Shown here: in pieces, positions 26,363-34,552 of the stretch
Position numbering within the stretch: position 1 is the first letter of the stretch
Layout of the letters: each line of letters starts with the position of its first letter
DNA from: DAINBT01 sp036732785
Lineage (GTDB): Bacteria > Planctomycetota > Phycisphaerae > Sedimentisphaerales > SM23-30
Direction of reading: 5' to 3'
Length of the DNA stretch: 42,372 nucleotides
Assembly (NCBI GenBank): GCA_964537505.1
Contig: CAZICK010000028.1
Span: forward strand, 1-42,372
The notes under the pieces: generated by a model
What the model was told of the DNA's origin: nothing
Database searches by the model: none
Seen by the model: the letters and a program-made list of their open reading frames with translations, nothing else
Position numbers and translations under genes: made by a program

Positions 26363-27769
26363 TCAGTATCTTCTCTTTGCCCGCAAAAGAATAAAAATCG
26401 CCGCTACGAAAACAAAAACACATAATCCGGTTAAGATATATATCGCGTTGCGGATCGATGAATATTCTTCTTCCGTGACCAGAAGTTCAGCGGTTATCTT
26501 GGCGGACTTGTTTGGCTCAGCCGCCTTGGAAACCGCCCTGACACCGGGCGGCTCGGTGGTTTGGGAAGCCGGTTCAGTAACAGGCGGCTGGGAAGTTGTG
26601 GAAACCGCCTCGATGGCAGGCGGCTCGGCCGTTTGGAAGCTCGCCTCAATAACAGTTGGCACAACCGTTTTGGAAACCGTCTCGATGGCGGGCGGCTCGG
26701 CCGGTTGGATCGGACTCTGCTCAATCGTGCCGGAGGAAGGATCGAATGTTATAACTATTTCCTGATATCCTGAGCTTATATCCGGCACAGAATTCAACTC
26801 CTGCAAATATACGTTCTCACCCATACTTCTGCCCAGAATCTGGCTTATCTCCATTTTTACCATTGGATTTTCCGGATCAAATCCCAACGCTTTTGCCGTT
26901 TGGGTCTGCATCTTCTGGTCCCATCGGACCGGCAGCATCGCGCCCAGCATCCATTTTCGGTCGAGTCCACACTCACAATCCGCCCCGACAACAGCCAGGA
27001 TTCGACTCAGGTAGTCTTCGGTTATTTCGTTGTCGGTCATAACCGGTCCCATCCGCCGCATCCTACCATAAAGTACTGCCGCGCATGGCCGGTGTATCTT
27101 CTCCGCATTCAGGCCCAAACTCCAAAGCAGAATCCTTTCCTGATCAAACAAATCCGGTGATATTACCAGCAAAACCGGCGGTTTGCCGATGGCTTTGGGC
27201 ATCATCCTCATTTCCGTACTTATTATTTCAATAGCTGCCGAAGCCGCCTGGCGAGCGATTTTATTTTCCTTCGCGTCAGTCCCTTCAATCAACAGCACCA
27301 CCCCATAGACCTCACTGATCTGCTGAAGGATCTCGTTGCTTTTGCCACGGAAACTGATCTCATCCAGCGCCGACCACAATGTTTGTTTGAAAGGCTCGCC
27401 GGGTTTGACAACCGCAACATTAAGCCACTGCCCTTCCGGTGAAACCAGAACCGCCGCCGGAAAAGATCGTATCTGTTCCAAATCGACATATTTCATCGCC
27501 AGATGATCTTTTTGCTGATCGACGTCGATTATTTCCGCTCGAATATTACTGTCCATCAGAGCCGCCGTGGATATCTCCTTAAACTCCCCAACCACTTCCG
27601 CCGGCGTGTTCGAATCAACATAGCCGTAAAAATAATACCACTCGGTGCCAAGATCAGCAAAACCGACGTCCCGAACGTTATATCGGCAGGCCCATGCCGA
27701 CTCCGCCTGCAAACAACCCCACAAAAAAACCGCTACAGCAATCTTACCAGGTTTCATCTTTGTAAACAT
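26363..27769 (-). CDS. Secreted, C-terminally membrane-anchored protein of unknown function
   Basis: A 468-residue protein I cannot assign to a named family. It has a signal peptide (KIAVAVFLWGCLQAESAWA, cleavage likely before CRYNVRD), a predicted alpha/beta domain of about 300 residues with a thioredoxin-like run (IRAEIIDVDQQKDHLAMKYVDLEQIRSFPAAVLVSPEGQW), a Pro/Glu/Thr-rich linker with a 24-residue repeat (AEPPAIE-VS-T--P-V-E--QT, about two and a half copies near residues 355-420) and a C-terminal helix (NAIYILTGLCVFVFVAAIFILL) followed by RAKRRY. That topology places the domain outside the inner membrane. It is first in an operon with the permease and ATPase and may be their periplasmic partner. 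Several cysteines (CRYN, CECG) suggest metal or disulfide chemistry. Confidence 0.7.
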   Translation of the reverse strand: MFTKMKPGKIAVAVFLWGCLQAESAWACRYNVRDVGFADLGTEWYYFYGYVDSNTPAEVVGEFKEISTAALMDSNIRAEIIDVDQQKDHLAMKYVDLEQIRSFPAAVLVSPEGQWLNVAVVKPGEPFKQTLWSALDEISFRGKSNEILQQISEVYGVVLLIEGTDAKENKIARQAASAAIEIISTEMRMMPKAIGKPPVLLVISPDLFDQERILLWSLGLNAEKIHRPCAAVLYGRMRRMGPVMTDNEITEDYLSRILAVVGADCECGLDRKWMLGAMLPVRWDQKMQTQTAKALGFDPENPMVKMEISQILGRSMGENVYLQELNSVPDISSGYQEIVITFDPSSGTIEQSPIQPAEPPAIETVSKTVVPTVIEASFQTAEPPAIEAVSTTSQPPVTEPASQTTEPPGVRAVSKAAEPNKSAKITAELLVTEEEYSSIRNAIYILTGLCVFVFVAAIFILLRAKRRY

Positions 27770-27824
27770 CGCTTTGCCTTCGCAACTTTACCTTCTCGCA
27801 ACTCATTAGTAAAGCACACACGTT

Positions 27825-27853
27825 ATGATAGCATCTGATCGAGCCGCAAGCAA
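27825..27853 (-). promoter_or_regulatory. Sigma-70-type promoter for the ABC operon
   Basis: On the minus strand TTGCTT (27848-27853) and TATCAT (27825-27830, five of six) are separated by 17 bases and lie about 55 bases before the 468-residue gene. The remaining part of 27770-28149 is filled by repeat B and the 3' end of the comEC transcript; no gene is seen there. Confidence 0.4.
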
Positions 27854-27891
27854 GAAAATCGCACCTTGGCGATATACCCATACTGAATGAG

Positions 27892-28094
27892 TTAACTTTC
27901 GTAGTTTTTTTAACCCAATTTCCATCCAACAGGGCCTGTTACGCGAAAATGGATTTTTATATACTTTCGATAAATGTTTCGCTAACGTATAAAGTCATCA
28001 GTCTTGGTTCCCAAAGGCCCTGTTCTAACTTTGCGTGTAAGCAACACACAAGAAAAAGTGCGACACGTAGAGCCGCGTAAGCGAAATCGCACAA
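27892..28094. repeat. Dispersed intergenic repeat, copy B (full length)
   Basis: A 203-base unit running from TTAACTTTCGTAGTTTTTTT to GCGAAATCGCAC. It aligns almost throughout with copy C (30821-31020) and shares both ends with copy A. Notable blocks are the near-palindrome AACAGGGCCTGTT, the block TCGATAAATGTTTCG, the string AAAGGCCCTGTTCTAAC and a terminal hairpin. It contains no ORF. It lies between the 3' end of comEC and the 5' end of the next minus-strand gene. Confidence 0.9.
28053..28092 (-). terminator. Repeat-borne terminator-like hairpin after comEC
   Basis: Read on the minus strand, GTGCGA (28087-28092) pairs with TCGCAC (28058-28063) across 23 bases and is followed at once by TTTTTCTT. 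It lies about 60 bases after the comEC stop. The stem is only six pairs with a large loop, so efficiency is uncertain. Confidence 0.4.
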
Positions 28095-28149
28095 TGAAAA
28101 TGCCGGGTACAATGACACACATTGGGTTTACTTGACTGTCCTTTACTCT

Positions 28150-30750
28150 CTATCGGAAGGTCCTTGCTTTTACGCCGGAGGGCGTGAGCGTTGCGGTTAC
28201 GGCGCCGGTATTATAAGTGTGGAGAATCTTCTGATCGGGAAAAAGATGATGGAGTTTATCAAGTGAACTCTGACGCATAAAACCGCAACTGTTGATACAG
28301 AGTTGTGGCCCGACAGTACGGACAAACTCAGGAATCAAAGTGCTGATTGAACCGTGGTGAGGCAATAAAAGCAGATCGGCTTTGAGACGACCGGAATCGT
28401 CTGCTTCCAATTCCACCAGCAATTGTTGAGGAATCTTGCCGATATCGCCGCAGAGTAACATTGAGCCGTTCGCATCGGAAATTCGCAGGACAAGAGAACT
28501 GTCGTTTTTGTCAAGCTTGCAGGATGGGTGATCCCGGGGCGGCCAGAGAACATCTATTTCGTAATCAGCTTGTCCTTTGGAAGCATGGTTTTGTAATCGA
28601 CAGTTGCGACTCAGATATCCAATTGGCTGGCTCATTTCTTCAAGACTCTCCAGCAGCATTTTGGTAGCGGGATTTGTGTCTTTCGTAAAGTGTTCGTTAA
28701 GATAAACCACCCCAACATCAAAACTGTGGCACAGATCAACTACGCCGTTATAGTGGTCGAGATTGGGATGTGAAATAAAAAGAGCTTCAATTCGTCCAAT
28801 GCCGCGGCTTCTTAGGAACGGACCTACGATATTTGCGGCAAGGTTGAAGTTGGAAGTGCTGCCGATGTCGTAGCATATCACCTTACCATCGGGCAGTTGC
28901 ACAACCGTCCCGTTGCCGTGACCGATGGCTAATACGTTTAGCGTTGTGCTGTCAGAGTCTCCACCGGAAGAAAATTGATCGAACGGCGCCAGCCAGACAA
29001 AAATGATCCCCCAGGCCAGCAGACCATAAATCGACGAACGCGGAATAACCCCGTCACGACGAACAGCAACACCGGCCCATAGCAGCAGAAGGTAAAATAT
29101 CCCTATGAACCAAAGCGGAACAGCGGCAAGATTAATACTACTGTAAGGCAGGCGGGCAAATGTCTCGGTCAAAAAAATCGCTGCACTGCCCATCGCCGAC
29201 AGTGCCCATGTCAGTAACCACGCGCAGCCCGGCAGCAGGGCCGTTAGTATCAGTTTGGCAAAACCCAGAAGCATAGCTAGAAAGATCAGCGGAGACAAAA
29301 CAACCGAAGCGAACACACCAAACAGGGCAATACGATTGAAATGATAAGCCGATAGCCCAAAACCGACCACCCATGCCACCAGGGCAACCACGAATAATCC
29401 CCAGACGACACGCAGAAAGTATCGGATAAAACGCCGCCACCAGGTCATATCATAATGTACCGCAGACGCATGGGAAACGGCCAGATCAATACGATTGGCA
29501 TTGGCGGCAAATCTGCGATTGTAAACAGCGTTGCAGAAAATCAGTAAACCCAGTACGGCGACAAAGGATAGTTGGAAGCTGGCCGAAAACAAATCGAGCG
29601 GACGAACAAGCAAAATGACAATGGCCCCAAAAGACAGAAGATTAAGCGAGCTGACAGTACGTCGGCCCATATAGGCCAGACAGAAAACAATACAGATGAT
29701 CCCCGCCCGAAGCACAGGCGGACACGCCGGTATTATAAAAATGTAGGCGATGATAACGATCAGACTGAGCAGCCCTTGCAGCCGGCGAGGCAGATGAAAA
29801 AACCAACCCAGCAGCCAGGCAAACCCGGCGACTATGCCGACATGCAAGCCAGACACGCTCAGAAAATGGATCGTGCCGGTCCGCATGAAGGCGTCGGATA
29901 AATAATGTGAAATCCGATAACGCTGACCGAGCAACAGGGCTGCCAAAAAATCCTGGCTGTCTTTCTCGGCAGTACCACCCTGGCTATCGATATAGACGTC
30001 TTCGATCAACGCCCCGTGAGCGATGGTTTGAATTTTGTATTGGAAACGCTTGAACAGATTTGACAGGGCGTCGGACTCGGCAAGAATGGTAATGGCATCC
30101 GAAACGCTTACGCTGCAGGAAACGAGATTGCGAGCAGCGCGATGGCAGTCCGTATAATCGAATTGGCCGGGGTTATTCGGACCTCCTCGCAGGGAAATCC
30201 AGCAGTCAATCCGTATTTTTTGACCGGCACGCAGATTGGGAGATGGTTGTTTGACGATCACCTGGCACAACCCGCCAGTGGCACTCATCCCGGCGATGGT
30301 TTTTATTGCCTGTGACCGCATAACGAAAATGGTATGCGGCTCGTGCAGAGAATCGAACTTGGCAAATGCCCCGCAGGTCTTGGCGATATAAGGGGCGGTT
30401 ATGATCGTTCCGTCAACGGTGGCCAATCGCTGCCGGGACGGATCGCAGTATGAAATAATATGATTGCCCGGATAGTAACTGTAGATCAGGTGGTAACGCG
30501 CCCCCGCCAGGCAGCCAAAACCAACACACAGCAACACTGGAATATAGCGAAAAAGATTTTCAACTTTACGGTAAAAGATAAGTGTTCCTGCGGCAACTAT
30601 ACAGATAACCAAACCTGCGATGAAAATCGGCAACGGCAAAAGATCGTACCGCCCGATGATAATACCACTGATAACGGAGATAGCCACCGGCAATAACGGT
30701 GCGGGAGGATGGGGGAGGCTCCTGAAGCGATCTAAGGCAGAGTTTTGCAT
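28150..30750 (-). CDS. comEC: DNA internalisation/competence protein ComEC/Rec2
   Basis: An 866-residue inner-membrane protein that carries single-stranded DNA into the cytoplasm during natural transformation. The N-terminal part (PVAISVISGIIIGRY and two more helices, then an OB-like domain, residues about 80-220) is the DUF4131 region; the central channel domain contains RTGTIHFLSVSGLHVGIVAGF, the ComEC HLxxxSGxH-type motif (about 285-305), within 8-10 helices; the C-terminal metallo-beta-lactamase-like domain has LAIGHGNGTVVQLP, SHPNLDHYNG (HxxxDH), LLCGDIG and LLLPHHGS. All three parts are present, so it looks functional. No other competence genes are seen here. Start ATG at 30750 has a weak ribosome-binding site. 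Confidence 0.93.
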   Translation of the reverse strand: MQNSALDRFRSLPHPPAPLLPVAISVISGIIIGRYDLLPLPIFIAGLVICIVAAGTLIFYRKVENLFRYIPVLLCVGFGCLAGARYHLIYSYYPGNHIISYCDPSRQRLATVDGTIITAPYIAKTCGAFAKFDSLHEPHTIFVMRSQAIKTIAGMSATGGLCQVIVKQPSPNLRAGQKIRIDCWISLRGGPNNPGQFDYTDCHRAARNLVSCSVSVSDAITILAESDALSNLFKRFQYKIQTIAHGALIEDVYIDSQGGTAEKDSQDFLAALLLGQRYRISHYLSDAFMRTGTIHFLSVSGLHVGIVAGFAWLLGWFFHLPRRLQGLLSLIVIIAYIFIIPACPPVLRAGIICIVFCLAYMGRRTVSSLNLLSFGAIVILLVRPLDLFSASFQLSFVAVLGLLIFCNAVYNRRFAANANRIDLAVSHASAVHYDMTWWRRFIRYFLRVVWGLFVVALVAWVVGFGLSAYHFNRIALFGVFASVVLSPLIFLAMLLGFAKLILTALLPGCAWLLTWALSAMGSAAIFLTETFARLPYSSINLAAVPLWFIGIFYLLLLWAGVAVRRDGVIPRSSIYGLLAWGIIFVWLAPFDQFSSGGDSDSTTLNVLAIGHGNGTVVQLPDGKVICYDIGSTSNFNLAANIVGPFLRSRGIGRIEALFISHPNLDHYNGVVDLCHSFDVGVVYLNEHFTKDTNPATKMLLESLEEMSQPIGYLSRNCRLQNHASKGQADYEIDVLWPPRDHPSCKLDKNDSSLVLRISDANGSMLLCGDIGKIPQQLLVELEADDSGRLKADLLLLPHHGSISTLIPEFVRTVGPQLCINSCGFMRQSSLDKLHHLFPDQKILHTYNTGAVTATLTPSGVKARTFR

Positions 30751-30820
30751 CTGGCTAACCCGAATATCTCAACCGTTTACATCTGGCCCACCTTAAACTC
30801 AAACCCACTCTATCTGTACC

Positions 30821-31020
30821 TTAACTTTCGCAGTTTTTCTAACCCCATTTTCATTCAACAGGGCCTGTTACGCGAAAATGGATTTTTATAGGATTTCGAT
30901 AAATGTTTCGTTAACGTATAAAATTATCGGCCTAGGCTCCAAAGGCCCTGTTCTAACTTTGCGTATGAGCAACACACAAGAAAAGTGCGACACGTAGAGC
31001 CGCGTAAGCGAAATCGCACT
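30821..31020. repeat. Dispersed intergenic repeat, copy C (full length)
   Basis: A 200-base unit from TTAACTTTCGCAGTTTTTCT to GCGAAATCGCACT. It is the closest relative of copy B, with scattered substitutions (for example TAGGATTTCG for TATACTTTCG). It occupies nearly all of the gap between the aroF stop and the comEC start and is in the same orientation as A and B. Confidence 0.9.
30981..31019 (-). terminator. Repeat-borne terminator-like hairpin after aroF
   Basis: On the minus strand GTGCGA (31014-31019) pairs with TCGCAC (30985-30990), followed by TTTTCTT. It begins about 10 bases after the aroF stop, the place expected for an intrinsic terminator, and repeats the arrangement found after comEC. 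Confidence 0.4.
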
Positions 31021-31029
31021 GTACGCCAC

Positions 31030-32049
31030 TTACAATTTCCTATCGACGGCGTGTGCCACACGGGTAATTTTCGACATTAACTGTCGGAACTGACTTGGCG
31101 TAATTTGCTGGCCCGGATCAGACAAAGCATGTTCCGGGTCGGGATGGACTTCGATAATCAAACCGTCCGCTCCAGCGGCGACCGCTGCCAGGCTCATCGG
31201 TTCGATCATGTACGCATGGCCAGTACCATGCGTAGGGTCAACTACTATGGGCAGATGACTGACTCGTTCAATGGCCGGAATAATCGACAGATTCAGGGTA
31301 TTGCGACAATATTCCTCGAAAGTGCGGATACCGCGTTCGCACAGAATAACGTTGGGATTACCTGCATCGATAATGTACTCGGCTGCCAACAGGAACTCCT
31401 CCATGGTGGCGCTCATGCCACGCTTAAGCAGAACAGGTTTTGGCTGTTCACCGACGGCTCGCAACAGCATGAAATTCTGCATGTTACGCGCCCCAACCTG
31501 AAGCACATCGGCATAACGGCAGATTAACTCGACATGGTTAACTGTAAGGACTTCAGTAACGACAGCCAAACCCGTTTGTTCACGAGCCTCGGCCAGGTAC
31601 TCCAATCCTTTTTCAGCCAGCCCCTGAAAGCTATAAGGACTGGAACGGGGCTTAAAAGCACCGCCACGCAGACCCACAGCACCGGCCTCCTTGACCGCAG
31701 CGGCAATATCGAGCAATTGATTGCGGTCCTCAATGCTGCATGGTCCGGCGATGACACGTACAGTATCGCCACCCACACCTGAACCGTGCGGTTGCAATTT
31801 GACAACGGTCTTTTCCTGTTTGACCTCCTTGCTGGCCATCTTATATGGAGAAAGAATGGGAACGATTTTTTCTACGCCGGGCACATTCTCCAGGGCGCTC
31901 TTGTCAACCATGCGCTTGTCACCGACAGCAGCGACAACCGTTCGATTGGTTCCATAAATAATATGCGTTGACAGACCCATCTCCTCAACCATTTTGACCA
32001 AATGGTTAAGCTGTTGCTCGGTAGAATTAGAAGTCATCACAACAATCAT
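31030..32049 (-). CDS. aroF: 3-deoxy-7-phosphoheptulonate (DAHP) synthase, type I-beta
   Basis: This enzyme condenses phosphoenolpyruvate and erythrose-4-phosphate, the first step of aromatic amino-acid synthesis. The N-terminal 75 residues (MIVVMTSNSTEQQLNHLVKMVEEMGLSTHIIYG to ENVPGVEKIVPI) form the ferredoxin-like regulatory domain of the Thermotoga-type enzyme; the TIM barrel follows with VIAGPCSIEDRNQLL, LRGGAFKPRSSPYSFQGL, LQVGARNMQNFMLLRAVG, LLKRGMSATMEEFLLAAEYI, IVDPTHGTGHAY and EVHPDPEHALSDP. Length of 339 is normal. It follows serS by 51 bases on the same strand, and the pair is probably cotranscribed. Confidence 0.95.
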   Translation of the reverse strand: MIVVMTSNSTEQQLNHLVKMVEEMGLSTHIIYGTNRTVVAAVGDKRMVDKSALENVPGVEKIVPILSPYKMASKEVKQEKTVVKLQPHGSGVGGDTVRVIAGPCSIEDRNQLLDIAAAVKEAGAVGLRGGAFKPRSSPYSFQGLAEKGLEYLAEAREQTGLAVVTEVLTVNHVELICRYADVLQVGARNMQNFMLLRAVGEQPKPVLLKRGMSATMEEFLLAAEYIIDAGNPNVILCERGIRTFEEYCRNTLNLSIIPAIERVSHLPIVVDPTHGTGHAYMIEPMSLAAVAAGADGLIIEVHPDPEHALSDPGQQITPSQFRQLMSKITRVAHAVDRKL

Positions 32050-32100
32050 GGCAAAACAATCCCAATTTTATTTTTCGTTAGTCAACTATCGTAACCGTTC

Positions 32101-33375
32101 TTATGGTGCGGTAATGCGGTCCCGGTTGTGCATATATGGCCTCAGAGCGCTAGGGATATTGATACTTCCGTCAGCGTTTTGATTAAGCTCCAGCAGTGGA
32201 ATCAGGATCCGCGGAGACGCTATAACCGTATTGTTCATCGTGTAGCAGAAACGTGTTTTACGGTTCGCGTCACGGTAACGCAGATTCAGCCGCCGTGCCT
32301 GAAACTCCAGCAGATTACTCGCCGAGTGCGTCTCGCAATAGCCGCCCCGACTGGGCATATACGTCTCCACATCGTACATACGGTACTTGCCCATCCCCAT
32401 ATCGCCGGTGCATATCTCTATCACCCGGTAGGGCAACTCCAGCGACTGCAGCACCTCTTCGGAATTGGCGACAATGTGCTGATGCCATCTTTCAACCTCT
32501 TCCAGATCAGCCCGGCAGATGATAACCTGCTCCACCTTTTCAAACTGATGAATCCGATACAAACCGTATGTGTCCTTCCCGGCCGCCCCGGCCTCACGAC
32601 GGAAGCACAGCGACTGAGCCACGAAACGCTTGGGCAGTTCATCTTCATCGAGTATCTCATCCATATAAAAACTGGTGACAGGCACTTCAGCGGTACCGAC
32701 CAGGAACAAGTTATCTTCAGGAACCTGATAAACCTGGCTCTTACCCTCGGGAAACCAGCCGGTACCTGTGAACGTCTCTTCCCTGGTCAAAACCGGCACC
32801 GTCATAGGCTCGAAACCCTTTTCGACCATCATATCGTGTGCCAGCCGCAGAACAGCCTGATGCAACAGCGCCCCATCACCGCGGAGCACATAGTTGCGAG
32901 TACCACTAAGCTTAACGCCGCGTTCGATGTCGATAATACCCAGATTGGAGCCCAATTGGATATGGTCCTTTGGCTCAAAATCAAATTCGCGGACCTGACC
33001 GTAACGACGCACTTCGAGATTGCTCGATTCATCCGGCCCCACAGGCGCCTCCGGATGAGCCGGCTGCGGCATCAACAGCAGCATCTCGTTAATCTGTGGT
33101 TCGAGCTTATCCAGCGAACCCTTAAGCGATGTTTCTCTCGCCTTCAGAGCGGCCATTTCCTCAATAGCTTGTCGCCGCTTTGATTCGTCCTGAGTCTTGG
33201 CAATCTCTTTGCCAACCTGATTCTTCTTTGTGGCAATATCCTGAAGCTCACGGCGATATTGGCGTACGGACTCGTCGAGTTCGAGCAGCTTATCAATATC
33301 GACATCATAACCTTTTTGCCGACAGGCGGTTCGGTAAATATCCGTTTTTTCGCGTAAGTCCTTTATGTCTATCAT
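32101..33375 (-). CDS. serS: Seryl-tRNA synthetase
   Basis: A 424-residue class II aminoacyl-tRNA synthetase that charges tRNA-Ser. Residues 1-105 form the antiparallel coiled-coil arm (MIDIKDLREKTDIYRTACRQKGYDVDIDKLLELDESVRQYRRELQDIATKKNQVGKEI). The catalytic core has motif 2 FVAQSLCFRREAGAAGKDTYGLYRIHQFEKVEQ and motif 3 in SPRILIPLLELNQNADGSINIPSALRPYM. The start is ATG at 33375 with GGAGG five bases upstream; the frame extends upstream to 33414 but the added residues (MNLSALRGIFGGI) match nothing. A structured untranslated region lies between the upstream gene and this one. Confidence 0.96.
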   Translation of the reverse strand: MIDIKDLREKTDIYRTACRQKGYDVDIDKLLELDESVRQYRRELQDIATKKNQVGKEIAKTQDESKRRQAIEEMAALKARETSLKGSLDKLEPQINEMLLLMPQPAHPEAPVGPDESSNLEVRRYGQVREFDFEPKDHIQLGSNLGIIDIERGVKLSGTRNYVLRGDGALLHQAVLRLAHDMMVEKGFEPMTVPVLTREETFTGTGWFPEGKSQVYQVPEDNLFLVGTAEVPVTSFYMDEILDEDELPKRFVAQSLCFRREAGAAGKDTYGLYRIHQFEKVEQVIICRADLEEVERWHQHIVANSEEVLQSLELPYRVIEICTGDMGMGKYRMYDVETYMPSRGGYCETHSASNLLEFQARRLNLRYRDANRKTRFCYTMNNTVIASPRILIPLLELNQNADGSINIPSALRPYMHNRDRITAP

Positions 33376-33509
33376 AATACCTCCAAAGATACCCCGTAGC
33401 GCCGACAAATTCAAGAGATTTTATGGGGGGTTTTTTGACCGCTCAGCCCCGGCCCCCACCCCACCCTTGGGAGCAAACCACTGACGAAACCGCAAAAAAC
33501 GATAATTAC

Positions 33510-33896
33510 AAAAAAAGCCAGGTGCGGCCCCAGTCGTTAGCAAAGCGCGACTGCTCGATCGGTTCGAACGCTCTCTCCGCTGAGAGATCAACCCTTCATG
33601 CCACGCATTTAACAAATCCGGAACAAGCTTCCCTGCCGACAACACCTGACCAATCACCCAGGAATTGCCTCCTGCAATCCCCGGATAAAAGAGTATCCTT
33701 ACTCTTTAGAGCGCCTCCTGGCGCCTTCTTCGAAAACCGAGGCTCAATAAATAAGCCGCCAGCCGGTATATTCATACCAAACTCAAACTTTACCTCTGCC
33801 CTCGTCCATACATATAGTTGCTGCCGAAAGCAGACTCTTCCTTCAGCCGTGGCGAATCACCACTAAAACCTTTTACCATAGCTCTCGGCAGCAACT
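33510..33896 (-). ncRNA. Candidate structured RNA of about 390 nt, unassigned
   Basis: Read on the minus strand from 33896, this gene-free gap holds a run of helices: a perfect 12-bp stem (33885-33896 with 33816-33827) enclosing GTGGTG-AUU-CGCCAC (33849-33863); GGTAT/ATACC (33765-33778); a CTGGC/GCCAG stem (near 33718-33762) around GGCUUA-UUUAU-UGAGCC (33741-33757); an 8-bp stem (33688-33707); an 11-bp stem (33658-33684); and an 8-bp closing stem (33643-33650 with 33517-33524) around hairpins at 33572-33587 and 33531-33553, followed by seven U (33510-33516). In four helices the imperfect pairs are G-U on the minus strand but A-C on the plus strand, which favours minus-strand RNA. It starts 16 bases after the ATP-cone gene and ends 135 bases before serS. 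I find no match to tmRNA, RNase P, 6S or T-box motifs. Confidence 0.5.
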
Positions 33897-33911
33897 TCAC
33901 AATTGCTGGCT

Positions 33912-34541
33912 TCATGACACCAAGTTCATGTTGTGACAACCAGCGTATTCCTCGCCCTCCTCCTCAACCTGCCCAGCCAATGCCTTCTCCGCTTCTCTCA
34001 TGGCCCACAATTCACTTTCGACAAGTTCCCGAACAAGAGAGGAACGCACTCGTCTGCAACCCATGAGGAGAACTTTTTCTTCCACCGCGCCGGCCACTGT
34101 ACGTGCCACGCCACGGGGCAGCTCACTCTCGCCTTCCAGTGCCTGAACTATCACGGATTTATTCCATGGCCGAGCAGTATAACTCTCAAAACCAGTATCA
34201 TCATCCCCATTACCTCCCCGATCGCTCCTGTGATTATAAACTACTTCTATACGACTACGCTTTATTCCACGGGTAAGACGGTGGTTATGCAAACACAAGG
34301 CCGCTTCGACATAGCCCGTCTCGCTGAGCACCACTTCAATCATTGCATGAATCTCATCTGTGCCGATGGTCGCACAACTATAACGACGAAGTACATATTC
34401 CGTTACCGCCTCGGCTAAATAATCCGTCAAACCTTCCTGGCAGTTGCCGCTCTCGCCCAACGCCGCCGCGATCGAACACATCACCTTGGTATGCAAATAT
34501 ACCTCAATACTCCCGTCACTTTTTGTGACTCCAAACAACAT
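33912..34541 (-). CDS. Stand-alone ATP-cone domain protein next to NrdR
   Basis: A 209-residue protein. Its N-terminal 95 residues (VTKSDGSIEVYLHTKVMCSIAAALGESG, LAEAVTEYVLRRY, IGTDEIHAMIEVVLSETGYVEAALCLHNHRLTR) fit the ATP-cone fold, the nucleotide-sensing module of NrdR and ribonucleotide reductases. After an Asp/Gly-rich linker, residues about 125-195 (WNKSVIVQALEGESELPRGVARTVAGAVEEKVLLMGCRRVRSSLVRELVESELWAMREAEKAL) look like a second, degenerate cone. There is no zinc finger and no reductase domain. It starts 11 bases after the nrdR stop, with GAGGAG inside the nrdR end, so the two are an operon. A role as NrdR partner or nucleotide-sensing subunit is inference. Confidence 0.7.
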   Translation of the reverse strand: MLFGVTKSDGSIEVYLHTKVMCSIAAALGESGNCQEGLTDYLAEAVTEYVLRRYSCATIGTDEIHAMIEVVLSETGYVEAALCLHNHRLTRGIKRSRIEVVYNHRSDRGGNGDDDTGFESYTARPWNKSVIVQALEGESELPRGVARTVAGAVEEKVLLMGCRRVRSSLVRELVESELWAMREAEKALAGQVEEEGEEYAGCHNMNLVS

Positions 34542-34552
34542 GGCAGCTTTAT

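Noticed and set aside
26313..26765. 150-codon plus-strand frame across repeat A and the end of the 468-residue gene
   Set aside because: It is antisense to the repetitive Pro-rich stalk and starts inside an intergenic repeat.
32128..33183. 351-codon open frame on the plus strand opposite serS
   Set aside because: It lies wholly antisense to a highly conserved gene, has no family-like content, and arises from codon bias of serS.
33423..33866. 147-codon plus-strand frame in the gap before serS
   Set aside because: Low-complexity Pro/Ser/Arg composition, no ribosome-binding site, and it overlaps the helices better explained as minus-strand RNA.
33376..33896. T-box, RNase P RNA or tmRNA in the serS upstream gap
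   Set aside because: No T-box AGGGTGGNACCGCG sequence, no RNase P GAGGAAAGUC/ACAGAA core and no tRNA-like ends or tag frame were found.
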